Positions 52,111 to 59,461 of a stretch of 64,000 bases of DNA are shown here, piece by piece (position 1 is the first letter of the stretch; each line of letters starts with the position of its first letter). Both the position numbers and the translations under genes were made by a program. The stretch comes from Leifsonia soli (GTDB lineage: Bacteria; Actinomycetota; Actinomycetes; Actinomycetales; Microbacteriaceae). The stretch is taken from positions 992,001 through 1,056,000 of the forward strand of contig NZ_JACCBJ010000001.1 in the NCBI RefSeq assembly GCF_013408745.1, read 5' to 3'. Under the pieces are notes generated by a model. That model was not told the DNA's origin and searched no databases. It saw nothing but the letters and a program-made list of their open reading frames with translations.

Positions 52111-53415
52111 TCAATGCCCCAGCGCGGGCAGCTGCGGCCGCCGCAGCCAGGCGTCGAAGAATGCGGCGAGCGGCTCCTCCGAGAACCGCTCCGCGAGCGC
52201 CTCGAAGTCCGCGCTGGTGACCGTCCGGAAGCGGTTCTCGCGCGTCCACGTCCGCAGCAGGTCGAAGAACGTCTCGTCGCCCAGCCGCATCCGCAACGCG
52301 TGCAGCAGACACGCCCCGCGCTTGTAGACCCGGTCGTCGAACATCGAGTCCGGGCCGGGGTCGCCGAGGACGAGCGCGCCCGGCTTGAGCCGGAGCGCGG
52401 CGTGGTGGATGCGCGCGTGCGCCGCCGCCGACATCCCGCCGGAGACCTCCGACCACAGCCACTCCGCGTAGCAGGCGAAGCCCTCGTTGAGCCAGATGTC
52501 GCGCCAGGAGGCGAGACCGACGCTGTTGCCGAACCACTGGTGCGCCAGCTCGTGCGCGACGAGCCGCTCCGACCCGCTGCGGCCGTCCGCGTGGGAGGAG
52601 CCGAAGGTCGCCATCGCCTGTGCTTCGAGAGGGATCTCGAGCGGGTCCTCCGTGACCACCACCGTGTAGGACGGGAACGGGTACGGGCCGAACAGGTCCT
52701 GGAAGCTCTCCAGCATCCGGCCGACGGGCTCGAAGTCGTGCAGCACGCGCTGCGCAAGGGCCGACGGGTACGCCACCACCCACTCCACCCCGGCGGACCG
52801 GCGCGGTTCGAGCGTGTAGCGGCCGATCTGGACGGCGGCGAGGTAGGTCGCCGTCGGCTCCTCGCGCTCGAAGGTCCAGGTTCCGCGGCCGCCGCTCACG
52901 CTGTGCCCCGTCGGCTCGCCCGTCGCGAGGACGGCGTACGCCTGCTCGGTCGTCACGCGGATGCCGTAGGCGGCACGGTCGGAGGGCCGGTCGTTGCACG
53001 GGAACCAGCTCGGCGCGCCCGACGGCTGCGATGCCACGATCACGCCGTCGGTGAGCTCCTCCCAGCCCAGCGTGCCCCACCGGCTGCGGCGCGGCACGGG
53101 CGAACCGTCGTAGGCGATCTCGACCACGAACTCCGTGCCGGCCGGGATGGGGGCAGCCGGGGTGATCCGCAGGTGCGTCGGACTCTGGGTGAAGCGGGCG
53201 CGCTTCTGACCGTCGACGCGCACCTTCTTCGCCTTCAGGTGGACGAGGTCGAGGACGATCGCGGCGAGCGGCACCTCGGCGCGCGCGCGGATCGTCGCCG
53301 TCGCATCCAATCGGTTGGTCGCCACCCGGTAGTCGAGGTCGAGGTCGTACCGGAGGACCGAGAAGTCGTCGGTGCCGGAGCGCGGGAGGTAGACGTGCGG
53401 TGATCCGTCGGTCAT
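52111..53415 (-). CDS. M1 family zinc metallopeptidase
   Basis: A 434-residue M1-type peptidase, shorter than aminopeptidase N because the C-terminal helical repeat region is reduced. The zinc site is HELAH (His288, Glu289, His292) with the third ligand Glu311 in WLNEGFACYAE. Instead of the usual GAMEN exopeptidase motif it has PLEAQAMATFG (about 262-272). No signal peptide is visible. ATG 53415 overlaps the stop of the synthetase by 4 bases, so both are made from one message. In epsilon-poly-lysine producers a zinc aminopeptidase degrades the polymer, which makes this gene a plausible product-degrading or self-protection enzyme. That role is inference. Confidence 0.88.
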   Translation of the reverse strand: MTDGSPHVYLPRSGTDDFSVLRYDLDLDYRVATNRLDATATIRARAEVPLAAIVLDLVHLKAKKVRVDGQKRARFTQSPTHLRITPAAPIPAGTEFVVEIAYDGSPVPRRSRWGTLGWEELTDGVIVASQPSGAPSWFPCNDRPSDRAAYGIRVTTEQAYAVLATGEPTGHSVSGGRGTWTFEREEPTATYLAAVQIGRYTLEPRRSAGVEWVVAYPSALAQRVLHDFEPVGRMLESFQDLFGPYPFPSYTVVVTEDPLEIPLEAQAMATFGSSHADGRSGSERLVAHELAHQWFGNSVGLASWRDIWLNEGFACYAEWLWSEVSGGMSAAAHARIHHAALRLKPGALVLGDPGPDSMFDDRVYKRGACLLHALRMRLGDETFFDLLRTWTRENRFRTVTSADFEALAERFSEEPLAAFFDAWLRRPQLPALGH

Positions 53416-56400
53416 CCGCCGGCCCGCGCCCGGTACTCGCGCACGACGACCTCGCGCCACGGACCGATCGGGTTGCCGCTCCAGCGGCTGCCCGCGGGCA
53501 CCGTCTCTCCGCGCATCACGAGGGAGGCGGGCCCGACGGTCGCGTCGGCGCCGATGTCGGCGGCGGGCAGGATGACGCTGTGCGGCCCGAGCGTTCCGCC
53601 GCGTTCGATGGTGACCTGGTCCATGCTCATGATTCGATCATGGAACAGGTGCGTCTGCACGACGCAGCCCCGATTGACGGTGGATGCGTCGCCCAGCGTC
53701 ACCAGATCGGCCTCCGGCAGCCAGTAGCTGTCGATCCACACGCCGGAGCCGATGCGGGCGCCGAGGCTGCGCAGCCACCAGACCAGGGCGGGAGTTCCGG
53801 AGGCCGCCCAGGCGAACCAGGGCGCCGCCACCATCTCGGTGAAGGTGTCCGACACCTCGCTGCGCCACACGAACGACGACCAGAGCGGATGCTCGCCCGG
53901 CTTCAGCCTCCCGATCAGCGTCCACTTGGCCGCGGTGCTGAGCGCGGCCGCGACGGCGCCGGCGGCGAGCAGGACGGGTCCGCCGAGCACGATGGCCCAG
54001 ACCGTGCCCCAGGCCGCCTCCGCGGCGCCCAGTGCGATCACGACCGCCAGCCCGATGGCGTAGGTCACGATGACGGGAACGATGCGCAGGAGCTCCCAGG
54101 CGGTGCGCGCGACGCGCAGCCGCGTCGGCGGCTCGAAGGTGCGCGTGGGGTCGGCGTCCTGCGTCTGGCGGCGCAGCTTCACCGGCGGCGAGCCGAGCCA
54201 CGAGGTCCCGGCTTTCGCCTTCCGTGGGGCGAACGACAGCACGGCGACCAGACCGTCGCGCGGCACGCGATTGCCCGCGCCGGCCATGCCCGAGTTGCCG
54301 AGGAAGGCGCGGGCGCCGATGTCCACCGCGGCGATGCGGACGTAGCCGCCTCCGAGCTCGTATGAGGCCACCAGGGTGTCGTCCGCGAGGAAGGCGCCGT
54401 CGCGGATGCGCGTCATGCGGGGGAGGAGCAGCACGGTCGACGCCTCGACGTCGCTGCCCACCCGCGCTCCGAGCATCCGCAGCCAGACCGGGGTGAACAG
54501 GCTGGAGTACAGCGGGAACAACACCGTGCGCGCCTGGTCGAGCAGGCGCTCCGTCGACCACGCCTGCCACCCGGTGCGGCTGCGGACGGGGAAGACGCCC
54601 TCGCGCATCCCGATGCCGAGCAGGCGGACGAGCACGACGACCAGCGCCGCCAGCACCACGCCGGAGACGAGCGTCGCGGGGACGAGCCCGGTGGCGGCGC
54701 CCCCGATCACGTCGCCCCAGCCGGTAGCGCCGCGGAGGAAGGCGGCGACGACCGCCGCACCGGCCGCGAGCGCCACGACCGGCACCAGGGACACCACGAC
54801 GGACGACAGGGCGTAGGCGGCGAGCCATCTGGTCCTGCGCTGCGGGCGCTCCTGCGGCCACCAGTCGTGCGCCCGCCCGATGCGCACGGCCGGGGAGCCG
54901 GACCAGTTCTGGCCGGCCGGCACGCGCCCGAACACCGCGGAGCCCGGGGCGACGGTCGCATTGCGGCCGATCTTCGTCCCCGGCATCAGGGAGCTCCTGG
55001 CTCCGACCGAGCTGCCCGCTCCGATGCGGATCTCACCGATCCGCACGACGTCGCCGTCGATCCAGTACCCAGCCAGGTCGACCTCCGGCTCGATGGAGGC
55101 GCCCGCTCCGATGCGGAGCATCCCGGTCACCGGCGGCAGAGCGTGCAGATCGACCCCGCGGTCGATCGTCGCACCGAGCGCGCGGGCGTAGTAGAGGATC
55201 CACGGGGCGCCGGCGAGGCTTGCGGCGCCGATCTGGTGGGCGACCTGCTCGGCCAGCCACAGCCGGAGGTGGACACCGCCGCCGCGGGGATGATCGCCGG
55301 CCCGCACCCCGAGGAGGAGAAGCCGGGACGCGGCCACCGAGATCGCCATGCGGCCCCACGGCGTCACGAAGACGAGCAGGCCGACGACGAGCCACACCGG
55401 GTCCGCCGCCGGGAGCACGTCGAAGCCCCCGAGCGGCCGAAGCAGGGCGGAGGCGGTCAGCAGGTACAGCAGCCAGCGGATGCCGCCCAGGATGAACAGC
55501 GGGATGCCCAGAACGGTCTGCAGCGCGCGCATCCGCAGCGGAGTCGGCGGCACCACGTGCGTGGATGCGGCGGACGACGACGGCGAGCTCTCCGCCAGCG
55601 CCTGCGCCATCGCGCCGAAGCGCGGCGTCGCATACACATCCGCGACGGTGATGTCCGGATGCCGGCGTCGGATCAGCGACACCAGCTGCGCCGCGGCCAG
55701 CGAACCGCCGCCGAGGTCGAAGAAGTTGTCGTCGGAGCCGGTGACCGGGAGCCCCAGGACGCTGCGCCAGTCCGCTGCGAGGGCCGAGGCGACGGGATCG
55801 TCGATGGTCACGCCATCGGAGCCGGTGTCTTCCAGCGGCCATGGCAGAGCGGCCTTGTCGACCTTGCCGGAGGTGCGCACCGGCAGCTCGTCCACCACCG
55901 CGAGGAGGGGCACGAGAGCGGCAGGCAACGTCTCGCGCAGGTGGGCGAGCGCTGCCGCACGGTCGAAGACGGCGGTGTCCGGCACCGCGAGATAGCCGAC
56001 CAGGACATCGTTCCCGGCCGCCGACCGCCGAACGGCTGCGGCGGCCCCGGACACCCCGGGGAGCTGCTGCAGTGCGGCCTCCACCTCGCCCAGCTCGATC
56101 CGCCGCCCGCCGACCTTGACCTGGTCGTCCGCGCGGCCCAGGTAGAACAGCCCGGCCGGGTCGAACCGCACCAGGTCGCCGCTGCGGTACGCCCGATCCC
56201 AGCCGAGGGTCGGCATCGGCGCGTACTTCTCCGCGTCCTTGGCCGGATCGAGATAGCGGGCGAGGCCGACCCCGCCGATGACGAGCTCTCCGCTCTCGCC
56301 GTCGGCGACCGGGCGGCCCTCCGCATCGACGACCGCGAGGTCCCAGCCGTCGAGGGGCAGCCCGATCCGCACCGGCTCCCCGGCGGTCAGCGTGGCCGCG

Positions 56401-57422
56401 CAGGCGACGACGGTCGCCTCCGTCGGGCCGTAGGTGTTCCAGACCTCGCGGCCGGCGACGGCCAGCCGGCTCACCAGTTCGGGAGGGCAGGCCTCCCCGC
56501 CGAAGATGAGCAGCCGGACGCTGTCCAGCGCATCCACCGGCCAGAGCGCCGCCAGAGTGGGAACGGTCGAGACGACGGTGATCCGGCGGGCGGACAGCCA
56601 TGGGCCCAGGTCCATGCCGGTCCTCACAAGCGCACGGGGAGCCGGCACCAGGCAGGCGCCGTGCGCCCAGGCCAGCCACATCTCCTCGCAGGAGGCGTCG
56701 AACGCCACCGAGAGGCCCGCGAGGACGCGGTCCTGCGGGCCCACCGGCTCCTCCTGCAGGAACAGCCGCGACTCGGCGTCCACGAAAGCGGCAGCGGACC
56801 GGTGTCGGACGGCGACGCCCTTCGGGGTGCCGGTCGAGCCGGAGGTGAAGATGATCCAGGCGTCGTCCTCCGGCCCGGGCGGGGCGACGACCGGAAGCGC
56901 GGCCGTCGAGGGATGCGGCGCGTCGCGGAGCACCTGCCGCGGCTGATCCTCGCCCGCCAGCACCAGCCCGCCGTCCGTCAGGACGGCACGGACGGCGGCC
57001 TCGCCGAACACCAGATCGGCGCGCTCCTGCGGGTCGTCGGCATCCACCGGGACGTACGCCGCGCCGGCGGCGAGCACGCTCAGGATCGCGAGGTACAGCT
57101 CGCGGCTGCCCGAGCTCATCCTCACGCCCACCCGGTCGCCCGGCGAGACGCCGTTCTCGTGCAGGCGCGCGGCGCCCGCGGCGACCCGGGCGAGGAGTTC
57201 GCGGTAGCTCAGCGCGCCGGTCGCGTCCTCCAGCGCGGAGGCGTCGGGGAAGCGGCGCGCGGTCTCGGTCAGGATGTCGATCAGCGTCCGCGCGGGAGGC
57301 GCATCCTCCGACCGCAGCAGCAGGCCGGTCCGGGGCAGCCCGGCTGCGGGCACGTCGCTGTCGGGCACGTCGCTGTCGGGAACGTCGCTGGCGGGCACGT
57401 CGGTCAGGGGAGCATCGGCCAC
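53412..57422 (-). CDS. Pls/PosA-type nonribosomal peptide synthetase (epsilon-poly-lysine synthase-like)
   Basis: A 1336-residue membrane-bound synthetase. An adenylation domain covers about residues 45-525, with A3 IFTSGSTGTPKGV at 191-203, FDASCEEMW, YGPTEAT at 331-337, YRSGDLVRF and A10 TSGKVDK at 518-523. A carrier domain (about 540-610) carries Ser574 in DLGGGSLAAAQ. The rest is a set of transmembrane helices alternating with acyltransferase-like left-handed beta-helix modules (hexapeptide repeats near 768-850, 980-1040 and 1260-1320). This A-T-TM layout without a condensation or thioesterase domain is that of epsilon-poly-lysine synthase, which is also about 1320 residues. My reading of the pocket residues is D-A-E-S-I-G-T-V-V-K, near a lysine code. 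GTG 57422 is probably leaderless. Pentapeptide repeats occur at the N-terminus. Confidence 0.88.
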   Translation of the reverse strand: MADAPLTDVPASDVPDSDVPDSDVPAAGLPRTGLLLRSEDAPPARTLIDILTETARRFPDASALEDATGALSYRELLARVAAGAARLHENGVSPGDRVGVRMSSGSRELYLAILSVLAAGAAYVPVDADDPQERADLVFGEAAVRAVLTDGGLVLAGEDQPRQVLRDAPHPSTAALPVVAPPGPEDDAWIIFTSGSTGTPKGVAVRHRSAAAFVDAESRLFLQEEPVGPQDRVLAGLSVAFDASCEEMWLAWAHGACLVPAPRALVRTGMDLGPWLSARRITVVSTVPTLAALWPVDALDSVRLLIFGGEACPPELVSRLAVAGREVWNTYGPTEATVVACAATLTAGEPVRIGLPLDGWDLAVVDAEGRPVADGESGELVIGGVGLARYLDPAKDAEKYAPMPTLGWDRAYRSGDLVRFDPAGLFYLGRADDQVKVGGRRIELGEVEAALQQLPGVSGAAAAVRRSAAGNDVLVGYLAVPDTAVFDRAAALAHLRETLPAALVPLLAVVDELPVRTSGKVDKAALPWPLEDTGSDGVTIDDPVASALAADWRSVLGLPVTGSDDNFFDLGGGSLAAAQLVSLIRRRHPDITVADVYATPRFGAMAQALAESSPSSSAASTHVVPPTPLRMRALQTVLGIPLFILGGIRWLLYLLTASALLRPLGGFDVLPAADPVWLVVGLLVFVTPWGRMAISVAASRLLLLGVRAGDHPRGGGVHLRLWLAEQVAHQIGAASLAGAPWILYYARALGATIDRGVDLHALPPVTGMLRIGAGASIEPEVDLAGYWIDGDVVRIGEIRIGAGSSVGARSSLMPGTKIGRNATVAPGSAVFGRVPAGQNWSGSPAVRIGRAHDWWPQERPQRRTRWLAAYALSSVVVSLVPVVALAAGAAVVAAFLRGATGWGDVIGGAATGLVPATLVSGVVLAALVVVLVRLLGIGMREGVFPVRSRTGWQAWSTERLLDQARTVLFPLYSSLFTPVWLRMLGARVGSDVEASTVLLLPRMTRIRDGAFLADDTLVASYELGGGYVRIAAVDIGARAFLGNSGMAGAGNRVPRDGLVAVLSFAPRKAKAGTSWLGSPPVKLRRQTQDADPTRTFEPPTRLRVARTAWELLRIVPVIVTYAIGLAVVIALGAAEAAWGTVWAIVLGGPVLLAAGAVAAALSTAAKWTLIGRLKPGEHPLWSSFVWRSEVSDTFTEMVAAPWFAWAASGTPALVWWLRSLGARIGSGVWIDSYWLPEADLVTLGDASTVNRGCVVQTHLFHDRIMSMDQVTIERGGTLGPHSVILPAADIGADATVGPASLVMRGETVPAGSRWSGNPIGPWREVVVREYRARAGG
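57347..57406. repeat. Four tandem 15-base repeats at the 5' end of the synthetase gene
   Basis: Units of CGGGCACGTCGCTGT start at 57347, 57362, 57377 and 57392 (plus-strand reading). They encode DSDVP-type pentapeptides in residues 6-25, before the A domain. The frame is preserved. Confidence 0.85.
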
Positions 57423-57428
57423 GGGCGC

Positions 57429-57434
57429 ACGCTA
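57429..57434 (-). promoter_or_regulatory. -10 hexamer TAGCGT for the synthetase operon
   Basis: On the reverse strand TAGCGT lies 6 bases before GTG 57422, with no Shine-Dalgarno between. The synthetase-peptidase operon probably starts here as a leaderless message. Confidence 0.5.
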
Positions 57435-57472
57435 CGGGCGCCGGGTAAAGCGCCGGTGAACGGACGCCGCGA

Positions 57473-57835
57473 TCATCCCTCGCCGAGCGCGTGCAGCAGC
57501 TGGGCCTTGTTCATCCGCGAGTAGCCCTGGATGCCGCGCGCCTTCGCCCGGTCGCGCAGCTCACGGAATGTCGGGATGCCGGTGCTCGACGCGGGCGCCG
57601 CCACATGCTCGACGATCTGCTTCGCCGAGGTGCGGGCGTCGTCCGCGGTCTTCTTCGCCCGGCGGACGGCCTTCTTGGCGTCCTTCGCGGCCTGCTGGAG
57701 GCGGTCGGCCAGGTCCTCCGCATCCCGCCGTGTCTTCTTGTCGAGCTTCTTGACCGCCTGCTCCGCTTCGCCGACGGCGACCCGCGCCGCGTCGAGCGCC
57801 TTCTCGGCTGCCTTCTCGGCCTTGCTCTTCGCCAC
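57473..57835 (-). CDS. Ala/Lys-rich protein with C-terminal Rho_N/SAP-like domain
   Basis: A 120-residue basic protein. Residues 1-75 are Ala/Lys/Asp-rich helix with heptad-like spacing (KAEKAAEKALDAARVAV, later KKAVRRAKKTADDART). Residues 87-120 form a small Rho_N/SAP-like helix-extension-helix (FRELRDRAKARGIQGYSRM, then KAQLLHAL). Such proteins bind nucleic acid in some bacteria; function here is unknown. The start is GTG 57835 with GGAGGGG about 3-6 bases upstream and a TAGGGT hexamer at about 57874-57879. It precedes the synthetase operon in the same direction by 50 bases. Confidence 0.85.
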   Translation of the reverse strand: MAKSKAEKAAEKALDAARVAVGEAEQAVKKLDKKTRRDAEDLADRLQQAAKDAKKAVRRAKKTADDARTSAKQIVEHVAAPASSTGIPTFRELRDRAKARGIQGYSRMNKAQLLHALGEG

Positions 57836-57899
57836 AGCCCCTCCTTCGGGTTCCGCCCCCTGATGGGGCTTACCCTACGGCGCGCGGAGCCTGCGCTGA

Positions 57900-58379
57900 C
57901 TAGTGGATTTCCGCGTCGTCGTCGAGGTGGGCGAGCAGCGCGTCCAGAATGGGCCGCTGGGCTTTCGTCAGCTTCGTGCGGGCGTCGTCCACCGAGAACC
58001 AGCGCGCGTCGTCGACCTCGGGGAACGTGCGCATCCGGCCGGAACGCGGAGGCCATTCCAGCTCGAAGGTGTTGCTCCGGACGGCCTCCGGGTCGAACTC
58101 CGCTTCTGCCGCGAACACGACGATCGTCTTGCCGGATCCGCGGAAATCGCCGAGCGCGACATAGTCGGCGTCCGGAGCGGGGGAGCCGATCTCCTCGGCG
58201 AACTCCCGGCGGGCGGCGGACAGCTCGTCGCCCCGGTCCTCGGCCTCCACGATGCCCTTCGGCAGCGACCACGCGCCCTCGTCCTTGCTCGCCCAGAACG
58301 GACCGCCCATGTGGGCGATCCAGACCTCGACGGCGGCGCGGCGACGGTACAGCAGGAGGGCGGCGCTGCGGACGGGCAT
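57900..58379 (-). CDS. Nudix hydrolase
   Basis: A 159-residue Nudix protein. The core is GAWSLPKGIVEAEDRGDEL followed by RREFAEEIGS, that is, a Nudix box with a short insertion between the glycine part and the REXXEE helix. LLYRRRAAVEVWIAHMGGPFW and SKDEGAWSLPKG match a bis-tetraphosphate or MutT-like branch. The glutamates of the RREFAEEIG helix are present, so it should be catalytic. It is divergent from the second Nudix gene at 58456. GGAGG precedes ATG 58379. Confidence 0.88.
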   Translation of the reverse strand: MPVRSAALLLYRRRAAVEVWIAHMGGPFWASKDEGAWSLPKGIVEAEDRGDELSAARREFAEEIGSPAPDADYVALGDFRGSGKTIVVFAAEAEFDPEAVRSNTFELEWPPRSGRMRTFPEVDDARWFSVDDARTKLTKAQRPILDALLAHLDDDAEIH

Positions 58380-58443
58380 GCCTCCAGCCTCCCACGCCGC
58401 GTCGCCGGATGACAGCGCGGTGAAAGCGGCGCCGCGCGGCGAC

Positions 58444-58449
58444 TAACGT
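58444..58449 (+). promoter_or_regulatory. -10 hexamer TAACGT for the second Nudix gene
   Basis: TAACGT lies 6 bases before GTG 58456; the GGAGAC between could also act as a weak Shine-Dalgarno. Confidence 0.5.
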
Positions 58450-58455
58450 GGAGAC

Positions 58456-58914
58456 GTGGACTCGGGAGACGCGTGGGTGGAAGGGCCGGACGGCCAGCGG
58501 TTCTGGGGCCGGTTCGGCGCCGCCGGGCTGCTCGTGCACGACCTGCGGCGCGGGATCCTGCTGCAGCACAGGGCCGACTGGAGCCACTTCGGCGGCACCT
58601 GGGGCCTGCCCGGCGGTGCACGTCACGCGGGGGAGAGCGCCGTCGAGGGCGCGCTGCGCGAGGCGGCGGAGGAGGCGGCGGTGCCGCCCGACGCCGTTCA
58701 CGTGCTGTTCGAGAGCGTGCTCGACCTCGGATTCTGGTCGTACACGACCGTCGTCGGCCAGGCGGTGCGGCCGTTCGAGCCGCACATGGCGGACGTCGAG
58801 AGCATCGAACTGCGCTGGGTGCCGGTGAACGAGGTCACGGCCCTGCCGCTGCATCCCGGCTTCGCTGACGCGTGGCCGCAGCTGCGCGCGCGGCTCACCG
58901 CCCTCTCGGACTGA
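58456..58914 (+). CDS. Nudix hydrolase (second)
   Basis: A 152-residue Nudix protein. The box is GGARHAGESAVEGAL followed by REAAEEAAV, close to GX5EX7REXXEEXGU, and the preceding HFGGTWGLPGG is typical of ADP-ribose or NTP pyrophosphohydrolases. It starts at GTG 58456. It is not closely similar to its divergent neighbour at 57900-58379, so the two are not a simple duplication. The substrate cannot be assigned. A large palindrome follows 12 bases after its stop. Confidence 0.88.
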   Translation: MDSGDAWVEGPDGQRFWGRFGAAGLLVHDLRRGILLQHRADWSHFGGTWGLPGGARHAGESAVEGALREAAEEAAVPPDAVHVLFESVLDLGFWSYTTVVGQAVRPFEPHMADVESIELRWVPVNEVTALPLHPGFADAWPQLRARLTALSD

Positions 58915-58925
58915 CCGCCCCGCCC

Positions 58926-58985
58926 ACGGCTCCTGAGTTTTTCGGGTCGACACGCGGGCGCGCGGCGTAAAAACTCAGGAGCTGT
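58926..58985. terminator. Long palindrome between convergent genes
   Basis: GCTCCTGAGTTTTT (58929-58942) pairs perfectly with AAAAACTCAGGAGC (58969-58982), extended by three outer pairs to 58926-58985, around a 26-base loop. It lies between the Nudix gene (+) and the gene at 58998 (-). The T-run in the arm could act as a U-tract in either direction, so it is probably a bidirectional terminator. Confidence 0.8.
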
Positions 58986-58997
58986 CGGCTGCGGGAC

Positions 58998-59333
58998 TCA
59001 GGAGGCGACGCGCGGCCAGAGCAGGGAGGAGGCGACGTCGTCGCAGCCGTCCGGCAGGCCCGAGTACGGCGCAGCGCCCGGATACGGGACGGTGCCGGCG
59101 TAGGCCGGCGCTCCGGGATACCCCGGCCGCCCGCGGTACGGGACATCCGCTCGGGCGAACAGCCGGTCGCCGCGGACGGTCCCCAGATAGTCGCCGTCGG
59201 GCGTGACGGCATCGTGGTCCCCCCAGGGGAACCAGCCGATCCACTCGCCATCGGGGTTGAAGAGGTCGCGGGAGGTCAGGTCGCTTCGGAACGCGATCCA
59301 GACCCCCTGGCTGTCGTGCAGGTAGACGGTCAT
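58998..59333 (-). CDS. Hypothetical protein with short aromatic beta repeats
   Basis: A 111-residue protein. The first 60 residues are successive short strands with a recurring hydrophobic/aromatic-glycine pattern (SQGVWIAFRSD, DGEWIGWFPWG, DGDYLGTVRGDRLFA), like a small beta-flower or propeller. The rest is Pro/Tyr/Gly-rich and disordered. It resembles proteins annotated as four-fold beta-flower in related genera, but I can only support the repeat pattern. No signal peptide. It is divergent from the DNA polymerase-like gene by 128 bases. Confidence 0.75.
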   Translation of the reverse strand: MTVYLHDSQGVWIAFRSDLTSRDLFNPDGEWIGWFPWGDHDAVTPDGDYLGTVRGDRLFARADVPYRGRPGYPGAPAYAGTVPYPGAAPYSGLPDGCDDVASSLLWPRVAS

Positions 59334-59461
59334 CGTCGATCATGCCTTTCGGGTCGGCATCGTCGTTCCGTGAATTATCCTCAGATACGCACGCGCACGC
59401 AAGCATCCGGCGCCCGCCCGTGTCGGCGGTCCGTGTCGGCGGTCGCGGCGAGAATGGGACG

